DNA of 64,000 nt from Dongia_A sp039808885 (GCA_039808885.1 JBDHTX010000002.1:124001-188000); one strand, 5' to 3'; shown: positions 1 to 8,918, counted from the first letter of the stretch. Numbers and translations are program-made. The notes: generated by a model from the sequence alone, not told the origin.

Positions 1-540
1 TTGCTGCGCCTTGGCCTCGTCGCCGCCCGGCTGCTTCAGCGCATAGGCCCAGGCGGCGAGATAGTTCCACCGCGCGCCGCCCGAGGTCTTCGGATTGGGC
101 GTGATCACCTGCACGTCGCCCTTCACCAGGTCGCCCCAGTCCTTGATCCCCTTGGGGTTGCCCTTGCGCACCAGGAACACGATGGTCGAGGTGTAGGGCG
201 AGGAATTGTGCGGCAGTCGCTTCTGCCAGTCCTTGGCGATGAGATCGGAATGCGCGGCGATTGCGTCGATGTCGTAGGCGAGCGCCAAGGTCACCACGTC
301 GGCCTCGAGCCCGTCGATCACCGCGCGGGCCTGCTTGCCCGAGCCGCCATGCGACTGGTCGATGGTCACATCCTCGCCGGTCTCGGCCTTCCAATGGGCG
401 GCGAAGGCGGCGTTGAACGCCTTGTAGAACTCGCGGGTCGGGTCGTAGCTGACATTGAGCAATTCGCTGTCCGCGCGGCCCGCCGCCGCGCCGGTGAGGG
501 CGCCCGCCAGCAACGCCGCCGCAGCCAAAAAGGTCCTCAT
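1..540 (-). CDS. sbp: Sulfate/thiosulfate ABC transporter periplasmic binding protein (partial, 3' end beyond window)
   Basis: The reading frame begins at an ATG at 540 and runs off the left edge, giving about 180 N-terminal residues. A signal peptide occupies roughly residues 1-23 (a hydrophobic alanine/leucine stretch ending near GRA-DS). The mature part shows the Sbp/CysP signature: LLNVSYDPTREFYKAFN, then DQSHGGSGKQARAV and the later TPNPKTSGGARWNYLAAW, the sulfate-contacting loops of this family. A GGGAGG ribosome site precedes the start. It would capture sulfate or thiosulfate in the periplasm for a CysTWA-type importer, whose genes presumably lie to the left. It follows an Rrf2-type regulator gene on the same strand and shares an upstream sequence box with it, so sulfur-responsive control is likely (inference). 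Confidence 0.93.
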   Translation of the reverse strand, partial: MRTFLAAAALLAGALTGAAAGRADSELLNVSYDPTREFYKAFNAAFAAHWKAETGEDVTIDQSHGGSGKQARAVIDGLEADVVTLALAYDIDAIAAHSDLIAKDWQKRLPHNSSPYTSTIVFLVRKGNPKGIKDWGDLVKGDVQVITPNPKTSGGARWNYLAAWAYALKQPGGDEAKAQQ

Positions 541-570
541 CCTGCCTCCCATCGTCGGCTCCACTGTTTG

Positions 571-600
571 TATATTAACTCTATCTTATTAATAGTGATA
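571..600 (-). promoter_or_regulatory. AT-rich upstream box of sbp, sharing a 10-bp core with the Rrf2 gene
   Basis: The 98-bp gap between the Rrf2 gene and sbp contains an AT-rich island in otherwise GC-rich DNA. TTAACTCTAT at 575-584 recurs exactly at 1096-1105, just upstream of the Rrf2 gene. The island also contains TTATTAATAG. It is a plausible operator for the neighbouring Rrf2 regulator; this is inferred from the repetition and position only. Confidence 0.5.
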
Positions 601-638
601 AGGGTGCACAGGCACGGTCGTCTCGCCTCTTCCCGCTG

Positions 639-1085
639 CTAGATTCCAGCGCCGATATCGATCCGTTGTTGCGGTCGACGGATTGCATCCGCCAGGGTCG
701 CGTTGTCGAGGACCCGGGCCACCGCATCCCGCGCCCGCCGCATGGTATCGCGGATCGGGCACTCGGCCTCGCTCAGGCAATCCTCGCAACGCCGATACGC
801 CGTCTTGCTGGCGCAGGGCACCAGCGCGAGCGGCCCTTCGATGTAGCGCACGACCTGCCCGAACGAGATGCTCTCCGCCGGCTTGGCCAGGGTATAGCCG
901 CCGTGCTTGCCGCGCATGCTGCGCACCAGGCCATGACGCTTTAGCTCCAGCAGAATCAGTTCCAGGAACTTGCGCGGCATCTGCTGGCTCTCGGCGATGT
1001 CGGCGATCAGAGTCGGTTCGCCGGCAGGCTGGTCCGCCAGGTAGAGCAGCGCGTGGAGCGCGTATTTGGCCTTTTGCGAGAGCAT
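639..1085 (-). CDS. Rrf2 family transcriptional regulator, probably Fe-S or sulfur responsive
   Basis: A 148-residue protein of the usual Rrf2 length. The N-terminal winged helix is typical (MLSQKAKYALHALLYLA, then the recognition-helix region around SQQMPRKFLELILLEL and the wing RGKHGGYTLAKP). A cysteine cluster follows: C91, C100, C103 and C109. IscR, NsrR and RirA hold an Fe-S cluster at this point, so the protein may carry a cluster, although the spacing differs from classical IscR. The ATG at 1085 has GGAG six bases upstream. It lies directly upstream of, and on the same strand as, the sulfate-binding protein gene. This fits a CysR/CymR-like regulator of sulfur uptake, though iron or redox sensing cannot be excluded. 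Confidence 0.88.
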   Translation of the reverse strand: MLSQKAKYALHALLYLADQPAGEPTLIADIAESQQMPRKFLELILLELKRHGLVRSMRGKHGGYTLAKPAESISFGQVVRYIEGPLALVPCASKTAYRRCEDCLSEAECPIRDTMRRARDAVARVLDNATLADAIRRPQQRIDIGAGI

Positions 1086-1094
1086 CTATACTCC

Positions 1095-1118
1095 GTTAAC
1101 TCTATAGAGATTACGATA
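1095..1118 (-). promoter_or_regulatory. Palindromic operator candidate upstream of the Rrf2 gene
   Basis: CTCTATAGAG at 1100-1109 is a perfect 10-bp palindrome. It is embedded in the TTAACTCTAT core (1096-1105) that also occurs upstream of sbp. It sits 10-35 bases before the regulator's start codon, where an autoregulatory site is expected. Confidence 0.5.
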
Positions 1119-1270
1119 TAAAGAGAGGAAGTCAAGGACCTGATGCTGGTCCGGTCATCCCGGCGCGGCACTTCCGCCCCTCGCGCCTCGATTCGGGCGT
1201 CGCCTCCCAAGTGCCGATATTCACAGGCAATTATGCCGATGTTAACCATCGCTGCGCTAGGAAGGAACGC

Positions 1271-3253
1271 ATGTTGCGGAATCTGCCCGCTGTGGGATTG
1301 CGAGTCAAAATCGTCGTAGCGCTGTCGATCGCGGTGCTGGCGATCCTTGGCGCGTTCATGTCCTACGAGATGGAGCGCTTCCGGGTCGAGCGGCTGAACG
1401 AGCTCCGCGCCAGCGCCCAGAACCTCGCCAATCTCTACGCCGGCGCCATCGCCAATTCGGTCTGGGAGTTCGACAAGGAGAACACCAAGGCCCAGCTCGA
1501 GGCGCTGAAGGTGGTCGACGGCTTCCAGCGCGCGGTGGTGTGGGAGACCAACGGCCCCGAATTCGTCGCCGTGTTCAACCACATCGCCGACGGCCCGCAT
1601 GCCGAGGGCAAGGCGCGCATCATCGTCAACGGCAAGGAGATCGCCTGGATCCTGGTGCGCCTGTCGCGCAAGGTGGTGACCGAGGCGGCCGACCGGCATC
1701 TGCACGAGATCCTGGTCACCTTCGGCGCGCTCGGCCTCGCCTTGCTCAGCGCCGTCTTCGCCGCCCTGCATTTCCTGGCCCGGCCGCTGGAGCGCATGAC
1801 CCACCTGATGCAGCGCTTCGCCACCGGCCAGCTCGCCGGGCAGATTCCCTATGTCACCCGCAATGACGAAGTCGGCCGCATGGCCCAGGCGCTGGCGGTG
1901 TTCCGCGACCACGCCATCGAGCGGCGCAACGCCGAACTGGCGCTGCGCCGCCGTTCGGACGAACTGATCGCGCTCAACCATGACCTGCTGAAGGCGCGCG
2001 ACGCGGCGGAATCCGCCAACCGCATCAAGTCCGAGTTCCTCGCCTCGATGAGCCACGAGATCCGCACCCCGATGAACGGCATCATCGGCATGGTGCATGT
2101 GCTGATGACCACGCGGCTGCAGGCGGAGCAGCGCGAGAAGCTGACCACCCTGGCCAATGCCGCTTCCAGCCTGCTCAACATCCTCAACGACATCCTCGAC
2201 ATCTCCAAGATCGAGGCGGGGCGGCTCGAGCTCGACGTGGCGCCCTTCTCGCCGCGGCGCATGCTGGAGGAGATGCTGGCGTTGTGGCGGCCCTCCGCGC
2301 TGAACAAGGGCCTGATCCTGACCAGCCACATCGCGCCGGACCTGCCGCAGGTGCTGATGGGCGATGCCAACCGCATCGGCCAGATCGTCGCCAACTTCAT
2401 CGGCAACGCGATCAAGTTCACCGAGCGCGGCACGATCACGGTAACCCTCGCCGGCCAGGCCTTGGCCGACGGCTTCTTCCGCCTGCGGATGAGCGTCGCC
2501 GATACCGGGATCGGCATCCCGTCCGACACCATGCCGCGGCTGTTCCAGAAGTTCAGCCAGCTCGACAACTCGAACACCCGCCGCTATGGCGGTACCGGCC
2601 TCGGCCTCGCCATCTGCCGCGAACTGGCGCAGCTGATGGGCGGCCAGGTCGGCGTCGACAGCGCGCCGGGCCAGGGCGCCAATTTCTGGGTCGTCGTGGA
2701 TCTGCCGCGCGCCGACGAGGCCATCCTGCCGATGCCGGAAGTGCATTCCCGCTCGCGCCTGCTGGCCCTGCCGGGCGAGCGGCGCCTCAACCTCCTGGTG
2801 GTCGAGGACAACCAGATCAACCAGGTCGTCATCGCCGCGATGCTGCGCAGCGCCGGCCATGATTGCGAGATCGCCAGGGACGGCATGGAGGCGATCAAGG
2901 CGGTGCAGGCGCACGATTTCGACGGCGTGCTGATGGACATCCAGATGCCGGTGCTGGACGGCGTCGAGGCGACCCAGGCGATCCGCGGCCTCGGGGGCCG
3001 CTTCGTGCATCTGCCGATCATCGCGCTCACCGCCAACGCCATGGCGGGCGACGAGGAACGCTACCTGGGCCTCGGCATGAACGACTACGTGGCGAAGCCG
3101 ATCGACCCCGACCGCCTCACCCTGGCGCTGCGCCGCTCCATCGCCACCGACGCCGCGCCCATCCGCCGCGCCGATCTGCAGATGGCGCCGGACAATTCCA
3201 GCGCCACGGACGAGGGCGACGAGGACCTGAAGCGGCTGCTGGGATCGCTTTAG
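1271..3253 (+). CDS. Hybrid sensor histidine kinase (HAMP-HisKA-HATPase-receiver)
   Basis: I start at the ATG at 1271, preceded by GGAAGG, rather than the upstream ATG at 1211 that has no ribosome site; this gives 660 residues. Order: transmembrane helix at about 12-30, a periplasmic sensor of about 115 residues, a second helix at about 146-168, HAMP, then a dimerisation domain with phospho-acceptor H262 in SHEIRTPMNGIIG. The ATPase domain has the N box (IGNAIKFTERG), G1 (DTGIGIP) and G2 (GGTGLGLAIC). A C-terminal receiver follows with VVEDNQIN, the phospho-acceptor Asp of MDIQMP and the conserved Lys of VAKPID. There is no output domain, so phosphate would pass to an Hpt or response regulator elsewhere. 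The signal is unknown and no cognate regulator is adjacent. Confidence 0.93.
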   Translation: MLRNLPAVGLRVKIVVALSIAVLAILGAFMSYEMERFRVERLNELRASAQNLANLYAGAIANSVWEFDKENTKAQLEALKVVDGFQRAVVWETNGPEFVAVFNHIADGPHAEGKARIIVNGKEIAWILVRLSRKVVTEAADRHLHEILVTFGALGLALLSAVFAALHFLARPLERMTHLMQRFATGQLAGQIPYVTRNDEVGRMAQALAVFRDHAIERRNAELALRRRSDELIALNHDLLKARDAAESANRIKSEFLASMSHEIRTPMNGIIGMVHVLMTTRLQAEQREKLTTLANAASSLLNILNDILDISKIEAGRLELDVAPFSPRRMLEEMLALWRPSALNKGLILTSHIAPDLPQVLMGDANRIGQIVANFIGNAIKFTERGTITVTLAGQALADGFFRLRMSVADTGIGIPSDTMPRLFQKFSQLDNSNTRRYGGTGLGLAICRELAQLMGGQVGVDSAPGQGANFWVVVDLPRADEAILPMPEVHSRSRLLALPGERRLNLLVVEDNQINQVVIAAMLRSAGHDCEIARDGMEAIKAVQAHDFDGVLMDIQMPVLDGVEATQAIRGLGGRFVHLPIIALTANAMAGDEERYLGLGMNDYVAKPIDPDRLTLALRRSIATDAAPIRRADLQMAPDNSSATDEGDEDLKRLLGSL

Positions 3254-3275
3254 GCAGCACGCCCAACGCTGTATT

Positions 3276-3366
3276 CGTCATCACCGGGCGAAGGCCCGGT
3301 GATCCAAGTTCTGCCGGCGCATGTCCGATCGGGGCCTGGATTGCCGGGTCAAGCCCGGCAATGACG
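3276..3366. repeat. Paired-palindrome intergenic element, copy 1
   Basis: The element begins CGTCAT and ends ATGACG. Inside are two hairpins: ATCACCGGGC/GCCCGGTGAT at the left and ATTGCCGGG/CCCGGCAAT at the right, separated by about 45 bases. The same architecture recurs at 8980-9081, 32455-32541 and 37080-37169. It lies between two convergent genes and could end transcription from both sides. Confidence 0.75.
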
Positions 3367-3386
3367 ATGAGACAGGATCCGCCGCG

Positions 3387-5801
3387 TCACATCCTGAGCC
3401 GCTTGCCTTCGGCGTCGTAGGGCGCGTCCTTGAGGATGCGGGCGGTGCGGCGCTCACCCAGGATCTCGATCTCCACCTGGTTGGCGCTGTCCGCGACCTC
3501 GCGCTTGATGTAGCCGAGGCCGATGGCATGGCCGACATGGTAGCCGAAGCCGCCGGAAGTCAGCCGCCCGACCACCTCGCCATTGGCCAGCACCGGCTCG
3601 TTGCCCATCGGGTCCACCTTGCCGGCGTCGAGCGCAAAGATGGTCAGGCGACGCTTCGGCGCCGCGGCCAGGATCTTCCGCGCCGCCTCCCGCCCGATGA
3701 AGTCGCCCTTCTCCGGGCGCACGAAGCGGCCGAGGCCCGCCTCCGCCGGATTGTAGTCGACGCTGAACTCGCGGCCCCAGGACCCGTAGGCCTTCTCCAG
3801 GCGCAGGGCATTGAGCGCGCGCATGCCGCAGAGCCTGAGGCCATGCGCCTTGCCCGCCGCGCGCAGGCGCTGCAGCACGTGCATCTGGAACTCCGGCGCG
3901 GTGTAGATCTCGTAGCCGAGCTCGCCGGTGAAGCTGACACGGATCACCAGCGCCTCGGCGAGGCCGACCTTCATCCTGCGCGCCGAGAGGAACGGGAACG
4001 CCTGGTGCGAGATGTCCTCCTTCACCAGCTCGGCCAGGACCGCGCGCGCCTTCGGCCCGGTGAGCGAGAAGCCGGTCCACTCCGCCGTCACGTCGCGGAT
4101 CGCCACGTTGCCGTCGCGATAACGGTCGAACCAGCGTTGGTAGTACACGATGGCGGTGGGCGAGCCGATCATCAGATAGCGGTCGGCGCTGAGGCGCGTG
4201 ACGGTGAGGTCGCCGAACACCTGGCCCTTCGGCGTGAGCAGGGGCGCCAGCGCCGTCTTGCCGTCCGCCTTGGGCAGCGCGTTGCTGCTGATCCGGTCGA
4301 GGAAAGCGGTCGCCCCGGCGCCCGTCACCTCGAACTTGGCATAGCAGGAGCTCTCGAACAGGCCGGCGGCCTCGCGCACCGCCTTCGCCTCCTCGCCGAT
4401 GCGATCGAAGGCCTCGGAGCGGCGGAAGGTCGGCGCCTCAACGGCTTCCTTGCCCTCGCCGGCGAACCACAGCGGATATTCCCAGCCATAGAGCGCGCCG
4501 AAGGCGGCGCCCGCCTTCGCGAATTCGCCATAGGCCGGCGTCGTCTTCAGCGGCCGCGCCGCCGGCAGCTCCTCGTTCGGGCAGGTGATGGTGAAGCGGC
4601 GGCGATAGTTCTCCGTCGTCTTTTCCAGCACGAAATCGGCGTCGGCATGGACGCCGTAGCGCGCGATGTCCATGGCGAAGACGTCCATCCCCGCCTCGCC
4701 CTCGACGATCCATTGCGCCACGGCCAGGCCGACGCCGCCGCCCTGGCTGAATCCCGCCATCACGCCGCAGGCCAGGAAATAGTTGGAGAGGCCGCGCACC
4801 GGGCCGATGATCGGGTTGCCGTCGGGCGAGAACACCATGCCGCCGTTGATCACGCGCTTGATGCCGCCATCGACCAGGCAGGGATAACGCTCCATCGCCA
4901 CCTCGAGCGCGCTCCAGATGCGGTCGACGTCGTTGGGCAGCAGCTCATGGGCGAAATCCTGCGGCGTCCCCTTCACCGCCCAATGCAGGCAGTCGTGCTC
5001 GTAGGTGCCGATCAGCAGGCCCTTGCCCTCCTGGCGCAGATAGGATTCGCCGTCGAAATCGATCGACATGGGAATCTCCTTGCCGAGCGCCGCCACCGCC
5101 GGGATGTCGTTGGTGACGATATACTGGTGCTCCATCGGGATGATGGGCAGATCGACGCCCGCCAGCTTGCCGACTTCGCGCGCCCAGAGGCCGGCGGCGT
5201 TGACCACGTAGTCGGCCTCGATGGTGCCGTCCTTGGTGACGACCTTCCAGCCGCCCTTGGCCGTCTGCTTCAGCTCGATGACCGGATTGCGCAGATAGAT
5301 CTCCGCGCCCTTGGCCTTCGCCGCCTTGGCATAGGCGTTGGTGACGCTGGACGGATCGACATGGCCGTCATTCGGGTCGAACATCGCGCCGATGAATTTC
5401 GACGTGTCGATCAGCGGGTTGATCCGCTTCACCTCGTCGATGGAGACGAAGTCGAGGTCGAGCCCGAGATGCCGGGCGCGGCCGCGCTCCAGGCGGAAAT
5501 AATCCATGCACGTCTCGTCGGCCGCGAGATAGAGGCAACCGACGCGGTGGATGCCGCAGGCCTGGCCGGATTCCCGTTCCAGCTCGTCATAGAGCCGCAC
5601 GGTATAGGCCTGGAGCGCCGACATGTTGGTATCGCCGTTGATCGTGTGCATGCCGCCGGCCGCGTGCCAGGTGGAGCCGGAGGTGAGCTCCGAGCGCTCG
5701 ATCAGCGCCACATCGGTCCAGCCCAGCTTGGTCAGGTGGTAGAGCACGCTGACGCCCACCACGCCGCCGCCGATCACCGCCACGCGCACATGCGATTTCA
5801 T
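3387..5801 (-). CDS. FAD-dependent dimethylglycine/sarcosine dehydrogenase-like protein with GcvT domains (paralog 1)
   Basis: 804 residues from the ATG at 5801; an in-frame start at 5894 lies outside family homology. The N-terminal FAD domain has the dinucleotide fold VAVIGGGVVG and the motif SGSTWHAAG, in which H46 matches the histidine that binds FAD covalently in dimethylglycine dehydrogenase. The C-terminal half is the folate-binding GcvT domain and its barrel (around FTGELGYEIYTAPEF and YNPAEAGLGRFV). Family members oxidatively demethylate N-methyl amino acids and pass the one-carbon unit to tetrahydrofolate or release it as formaldehyde. Two further paralogs lie at 9107 and 12706. The exact substrate (dimethylglycine, sarcosine, methylproline and so on) cannot be read from sequence. 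Confidence 0.9.
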   Translation of the reverse strand: MKSHVRVAVIGGGVVGVSVLYHLTKLGWTDVALIERSELTSGSTWHAAGGMHTINGDTNMSALQAYTVRLYDELERESGQACGIHRVGCLYLAADETCMDYFRLERGRARHLGLDLDFVSIDEVKRINPLIDTSKFIGAMFDPNDGHVDPSSVTNAYAKAAKAKGAEIYLRNPVIELKQTAKGGWKVVTKDGTIEADYVVNAAGLWAREVGKLAGVDLPIIPMEHQYIVTNDIPAVAALGKEIPMSIDFDGESYLRQEGKGLLIGTYEHDCLHWAVKGTPQDFAHELLPNDVDRIWSALEVAMERYPCLVDGGIKRVINGGMVFSPDGNPIIGPVRGLSNYFLACGVMAGFSQGGGVGLAVAQWIVEGEAGMDVFAMDIARYGVHADADFVLEKTTENYRRRFTITCPNEELPAARPLKTTPAYGEFAKAGAAFGALYGWEYPLWFAGEGKEAVEAPTFRRSEAFDRIGEEAKAVREAAGLFESSCYAKFEVTGAGATAFLDRISSNALPKADGKTALAPLLTPKGQVFGDLTVTRLSADRYLMIGSPTAIVYYQRWFDRYRDGNVAIRDVTAEWTGFSLTGPKARAVLAELVKEDISHQAFPFLSARRMKVGLAEALVIRVSFTGELGYEIYTAPEFQMHVLQRLRAAGKAHGLRLCGMRALNALRLEKAYGSWGREFSVDYNPAEAGLGRFVRPEKGDFIGREAARKILAAAPKRRLTIFALDAGKVDPMGNEPVLANGEVVGRLTSGGFGYHVGHAIGLGYIKREVADSANQVEIEILGERRTARILKDAPYDAEGKRLRM

Positions 5802-6004
5802 GGAAGAAACCCCTGGAGAAAAAGGAAAAACCGAAAGCGCGACGCCTGGGCCGCATTTCGGGCGGACTCTGCCAAGCCCTCCGGACCGTCGCAATGGTCA
5901 ATATTCTGGCGGCGATTTTGAGTTTTCCTCATATGGCGGCTAGGCTGGGCGCCGGGGCAGCGGCCGACCGGCCGCAAATGTCGCAGATCGGCCAGGGGCG
6001 CCAA

Positions 6005-6481
6005 ATGTCCGACAGCATCGAGATTCGCCAGGCGCACGCGGCCGACGCCGAATGGATCGGCCAGATGATCTCCAGGCTTCTGTGCGAGCTCTATCCCGAT
6101 CTGGCGCCGGACTACCAGCCGGCGGCCACCATCGCCACCGCGCGGCGGCTGCTGGGTGACGGCGGCTACGTGGCGCTGGCCGCAATCGCCCAGGACGGCG
6201 CGCCATGCGGCGTGGTCGGATTGAACGAATGCAAGGCCATCTACGCGCACGGCGCTTTCGGCGAGATCGCCGAGCTCTATGTCACGCCGGAGTTCCGCTC
6301 GGCCGGCGTCGGCGCGCAGCTGGTCCGGGCCGCCATGGAATTCGGCCGGCTCAGGCATTGGTCGCTCATCGAAGTTGGCGCGCCCGACGTGCCGCGCTGG
6401 CAGCGCACCGTCGATTTCTATCTGCGGCAGGGCTTCGTGAATGTGGGGCCGCGGCTCTATCGCGACCTCAAAGCCGCTTGA
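6005..6481 (+). CDS. GNAT family N-acetyltransferase
   Basis: I start at the ATG at 6005 (MSDSIEIRQAHAADAEWI), which has AGGGGC just upstream; a longer frame from 5894 lacks support. The 158-residue protein has the GNAT layout: N-terminal beta strand, AEIAELYVTPEFRSAGVGAQLV as strand 4 plus the acetyl-CoA pyrophosphate loop (R/Q-x-x-G-x-G/A form), and a C-terminal FYLRQGFVNVG. The acceptor substrate is unknown. It overlaps the 3' end of the convergent acetyltransferase gene by 14 bases. Confidence 0.85.
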   Translation: MSDSIEIRQAHAADAEWIGQMISRLLCELYPDLAPDYQPAATIATARRLLGDGGYVALAAIAQDGAPCGVVGLNECKAIYAHGAFGEIAELYVTPEFRSAGVGAQLVRAAMEFGRLRHWSLIEVGAPDVPRWQRTVDFYLRQGFVNVGPRLYRDLKAA

Positions 6482-7037
6482 GTCCGGTCCGCTCGGCCAG
6501 CTCGGCCGCGCTGCGCCAGCGATAGCCGGCAAGGGTGACGCGGGAACTGCCCTGTCGCTCGGCCAGGAGGGCGTTCAGCCGCCCGCCGATCGCCACATAG
6601 AAGCCGCGCGCCGGAAGGTTGCTCGCCAGCGACCACAGGCCAATGGACCCCGGCCCCGCTTCCGCCATGGATTGCGCCAAGGCGTGCATCAATTGCCGGC
6701 CCAGCCCCCGGCGCAGATGCGATTGCAGGATATAGAGCACGGTGATCTTGTAGGCCGGGCCGTAGAGCGTCGGCTTGGCGCGATGCGCGCCGACGAAGCC
6801 GACCACGCCCTGCGCCGGGTCGATCGCCACGAAGGTCCAGCGCTGGCCCGGCGGCTCCTTCAGGTGCTCCGTCCATTCCCGCATCCGGCGCGCCACCGAT
6901 TGGCGGTCGAGCACCTCCTGCGCCAGCAATCCGGCATAGGCTTCCTGCCAGCCCCGCACATGCACCTTGGCGATGCCCTCGGCGTCGTCGGGAATTGCGG
7001 GCCGGACATAGGGGCCGATCGGCGTCTGCGCGTTCAT
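6468..7037 (-). CDS. GNAT family N-acetyltransferase
   Basis: 189 residues. The N terminus (VRPAIPDDAEGIAKVHVRGWQEAY) is typical of the large family of GNAT proteins that open with a tryptophan-containing helix. The acetyl-CoA loop is LQSHLRRGLGRQLM, followed by LWSLASNLPARGFYVAIGG as the C-terminal strand-helix. The substrate is unknown. The start is 3 bases from the stop of the methyltransferase gene on the same strand, so the two are probably co-transcribed. Convergent overlap with the neighbouring GNAT gene suggests very tight packing rather than shared function. Confidence 0.87.
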   Translation of the reverse strand: MNAQTPIGPYVRPAIPDDAEGIAKVHVRGWQEAYAGLLAQEVLDRQSVARRMREWTEHLKEPPGQRWTFVAIDPAQGVVGFVGAHRAKPTLYGPAYKITVLYILQSHLRRGLGRQLMHALAQSMAEAGPGSIGLWSLASNLPARGFYVAIGGRLNALLAERQGSSRVTLAGYRWRSAAELAERTGLKRL

Positions 7038-7040
7038 GGC

Positions 7041-7823
7041 TCAGGCCGGCTTCCTCGCCCACAAGCGGCCGGGGCGCAATTCGCCCTTGTCCAGGACCAC
7101 GGTCAGCATGCGCCAATCCTCGACGAAATGGTCGCGCGCGGCGACACCCAGCTTCTCCGTCATCAGGCCGTAAAGCTCGCCCTTCAGCCGCGCCAGCTCC
7201 TGCCTCGCCAGATGCCGGTACCAGGCATTGATGTCCTCGAGCCTCACCTGCTCGAACCCGGTCTCGTGCAGCATGACGCCGTATTCGGCCAGCGTCGTCG
7301 GGTGGTAGGGAATGCCCTCCAGCTCGATGAAATAGAGCATGTCGGCGCTGTAGGGCTCCGGCCCCTTCATCCAGTCGCCGCCGGCCAGTTGCCCGCCCGG
7401 CTTCAGCACGCGGAAGACCTCGCGCAGCAAGGCGTGCTTGTCGATCACGTGCAGCCAGGCATCCTTGGTGAAGACCACATCGAAACCGGCATCGCCGAAA
7501 GGCAGCGGCGCCTCGGGCTGTATCACCTGCAGGTCGACGCGGTCGGCGAGGCCCGCGGCGGCGATGCGCTTCCGTCCCAGGCCGATGAGCGGCCCGGCCA
7601 CGTCCACCCCCACCACCTGCTGCGCGCCCAGCTCGACCAGGGCCTGGTCCAGCCCGCCGAGGCCGCAGCCGATGTCGAGCACGCGCTTTCCGCCGAGGTC
7701 GATTCCCTGCATGATCTCGCGCACCGCCTGCGGGCCGCCGGGCGACAGGTATCCGTCCCCCCAGATGATCTGCAGCATGTCGAGCATGGTGGTGTTGTAG
7801 TCGTGCGGAATCTCGTCGGCCAT
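7041..7823 (-). CDS. SAM-dependent methyltransferase (class I, amine N-methyltransferase-like)
   Basis: 260 residues from the ATG at 7823, chosen because GGGAGGG lies directly upstream; an in-frame ATG at 7850 has no such site. SAM-binding motif I is VLDIGCGLGGLDQAL, and the acidic residue of motif II lies in VVGVDVAG. The central segment FTKDAWLHVIDKHALLREVF, followed by VLKPGGQLAGGDWM, resembles phosphoethanolamine and sarcosine/dimethylglycine N-methyltransferases. Located among methylated-amine oxidases, it may act on a small amine, but that is inference. It is coupled to the downstream GNAT gene. Confidence 0.85.
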   Translation of the reverse strand: MADEIPHDYNTTMLDMLQIIWGDGYLSPGGPQAVREIMQGIDLGGKRVLDIGCGLGGLDQALVELGAQQVVGVDVAGPLIGLGRKRIAAAGLADRVDLQVIQPEAPLPFGDAGFDVVFTKDAWLHVIDKHALLREVFRVLKPGGQLAGGDWMKGPEPYSADMLYFIELEGIPYHPTTLAEYGVMLHETGFEQVRLEDINAWYRHLARQELARLKGELYGLMTEKLGVAARDHFVEDWRMLTVVLDKGELRPGRLWARKPA

Positions 7824-7877
7824 CGGCACCCTCCCCGACGCATCAGACAACAGGGAAGCGGCATTTGACCAGCGGCT

Positions 7878-8918
7878 TTACAGCGCAGCCAACCCCAGAT
7901 CGCGTGCCGTCCGGTTGAGTTCACCGCGCAAGGCCGCCGGGATCGGAATCCCATGCGCGTGACGCTCCGCCTTGTGGCGCCATTGCGGCCCGCCGGCGGC
8001 CTGCACCACGCGGCCTTCGCCGGACAGCGCCGCGGCGGCGCGGATATAGGCGGCGACGCGTTCCGCCGCCTGCGCCGGATCGCCGAACAATCCGGGGTCG
8101 ATGGCGATGACGACATGGCCCAGCTCGGTGTCGCCCAGCGCCGTGCCGTCCTGCTCGAAATCCAGGCGCATGCCGGTCAAGGCGGCGCTCATGATCGCGA
8201 TCATGCCGGCAAGCCCGGCGCCCTTGTAGCCGTAGCGCGGGCCGCCGACCGGCGCCAGGAGCTGCGCCGCTTCCGGATCGGTCGTGTAGTCGCCGTGCCT
8301 GTCCACCGCCACGTCGGGCGGCAGGTCCTGCTTCAGGGTGCGCGACAGCAGCAGCCGGTTCCACGGAATGGCGCTGGTCGCCATGTCGAGCAGGAACGGA
8401 TCGTCTCCCGGCGCAGCGGGGGCCGCATAGGCGATCGGGTTGGTGCCGTGCAGCGCCCTGGCGCCATCGAAGGGCGCGACGAAGGCGCCGGAATTGCAGA
8501 CGACGAGGCAGTGAAAGCCCGCTTCGGCTCCGGCCAGCGCATAGGCGCCCGCCGCGCCGAAATGTGTGGAGTGCAGCACGGCGGCGAGGCCGATGCCGGC
8601 CTCCCGCGCCAGCTCCCCCGCCGCCTCGACCGCGCGATAGGTCGGCGCATGGCCGAGCCCGCCATCGGCATCGACCTGCGCCGCCGCCGCGCGCAGCTTT
8701 CGCGTCGCGATGTTCGGCGCGCCCTTGACCAGCCCGGTCTTCAGGCAATCGATATAGAAGGGCAGCAGCCGGATGCCGTGGCTGTCGACGCCATGCCGGC
8801 TGGCATGCAGCAGCGCCCGCGCGCAGCCGGCGGCGGAAACCGCGTCGGCCCCGGCAATGCGCAGGGCCTGGTCGGCGAAAGCGTGCAGCGCATCCGCCGG
8901 AATTCGCAAATCGCCCAC
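7878..8918 (-). CDS. Ldh2-family (malate/L-lactate/ureidoglycolate type) oxidoreductase
   Basis: The protein matches the NAD(P)-dependent Ldh2/YlbC/AllD fold, unrelated to classical lactate dehydrogenase. Signatures include ASRHGVDSHGIRLLPFY, the active-site His region LHSTHFGAAGAYALAG, and GTNPIAYAAP. Members reduce 2-oxo acids such as oxaloacetate or ureidoglycolate-derived keto acids, or delta1-piperideine-2-carboxylate. The open frame extends upstream to 8972, but that stretch (VKLGNN region) is made of palindromic repeat DNA. I therefore place the start at the GTG at 8918, which follows GGGGGAG closely; a TTG at 8909 is an alternative with better spacing. Substrate unknown. Confidence 0.85.
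   Translation of the reverse strand: MGDLRIPADALHAFADQALRIAGADAVSAAGCARALLHASRHGVDSHGIRLLPFYIDCLKTGLVKGAPNIATRKLRAAAAQVDADGGLGHAPTYRAVEAAGELAREAGIGLAAVLHSTHFGAAGAYALAGAEAGFHCLVVCNSGAFVAPFDGARALHGTNPIAYAAPAAPGDDPFLLDMATSAIPWNRLLLSRTLKQDLPPDVAVDRHGDYTTDPEAAQLLAPVGGPRYGYKGAGLAGMIAIMSAALTGMRLDFEQDGTALGDTELGHVVIAIDPGLFGDPAQAAERVAAYIRAAAALSGEGRVVQAAGGPQWRHKAERHAHGIPIPAALRGELNRTARDLGLAAL

Noticed and set aside
1007..3010. Very long open frame on the minus strand opposite the histidine kinase
   Set aside because: High-GC antisense frame; the plus strand encodes a complete kinase with all motifs, whereas the antisense product is a His/Gln/Arg-rich sequence with no domain.
3321..5921. Long plus-strand frame opposite demethylase paralog 1 (similar frames lie opposite paralogs 2 and 3, the RTX genes and the amidase)
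   Set aside because: All are antisense shadows with no recognisable motif and mirror true genes exactly.
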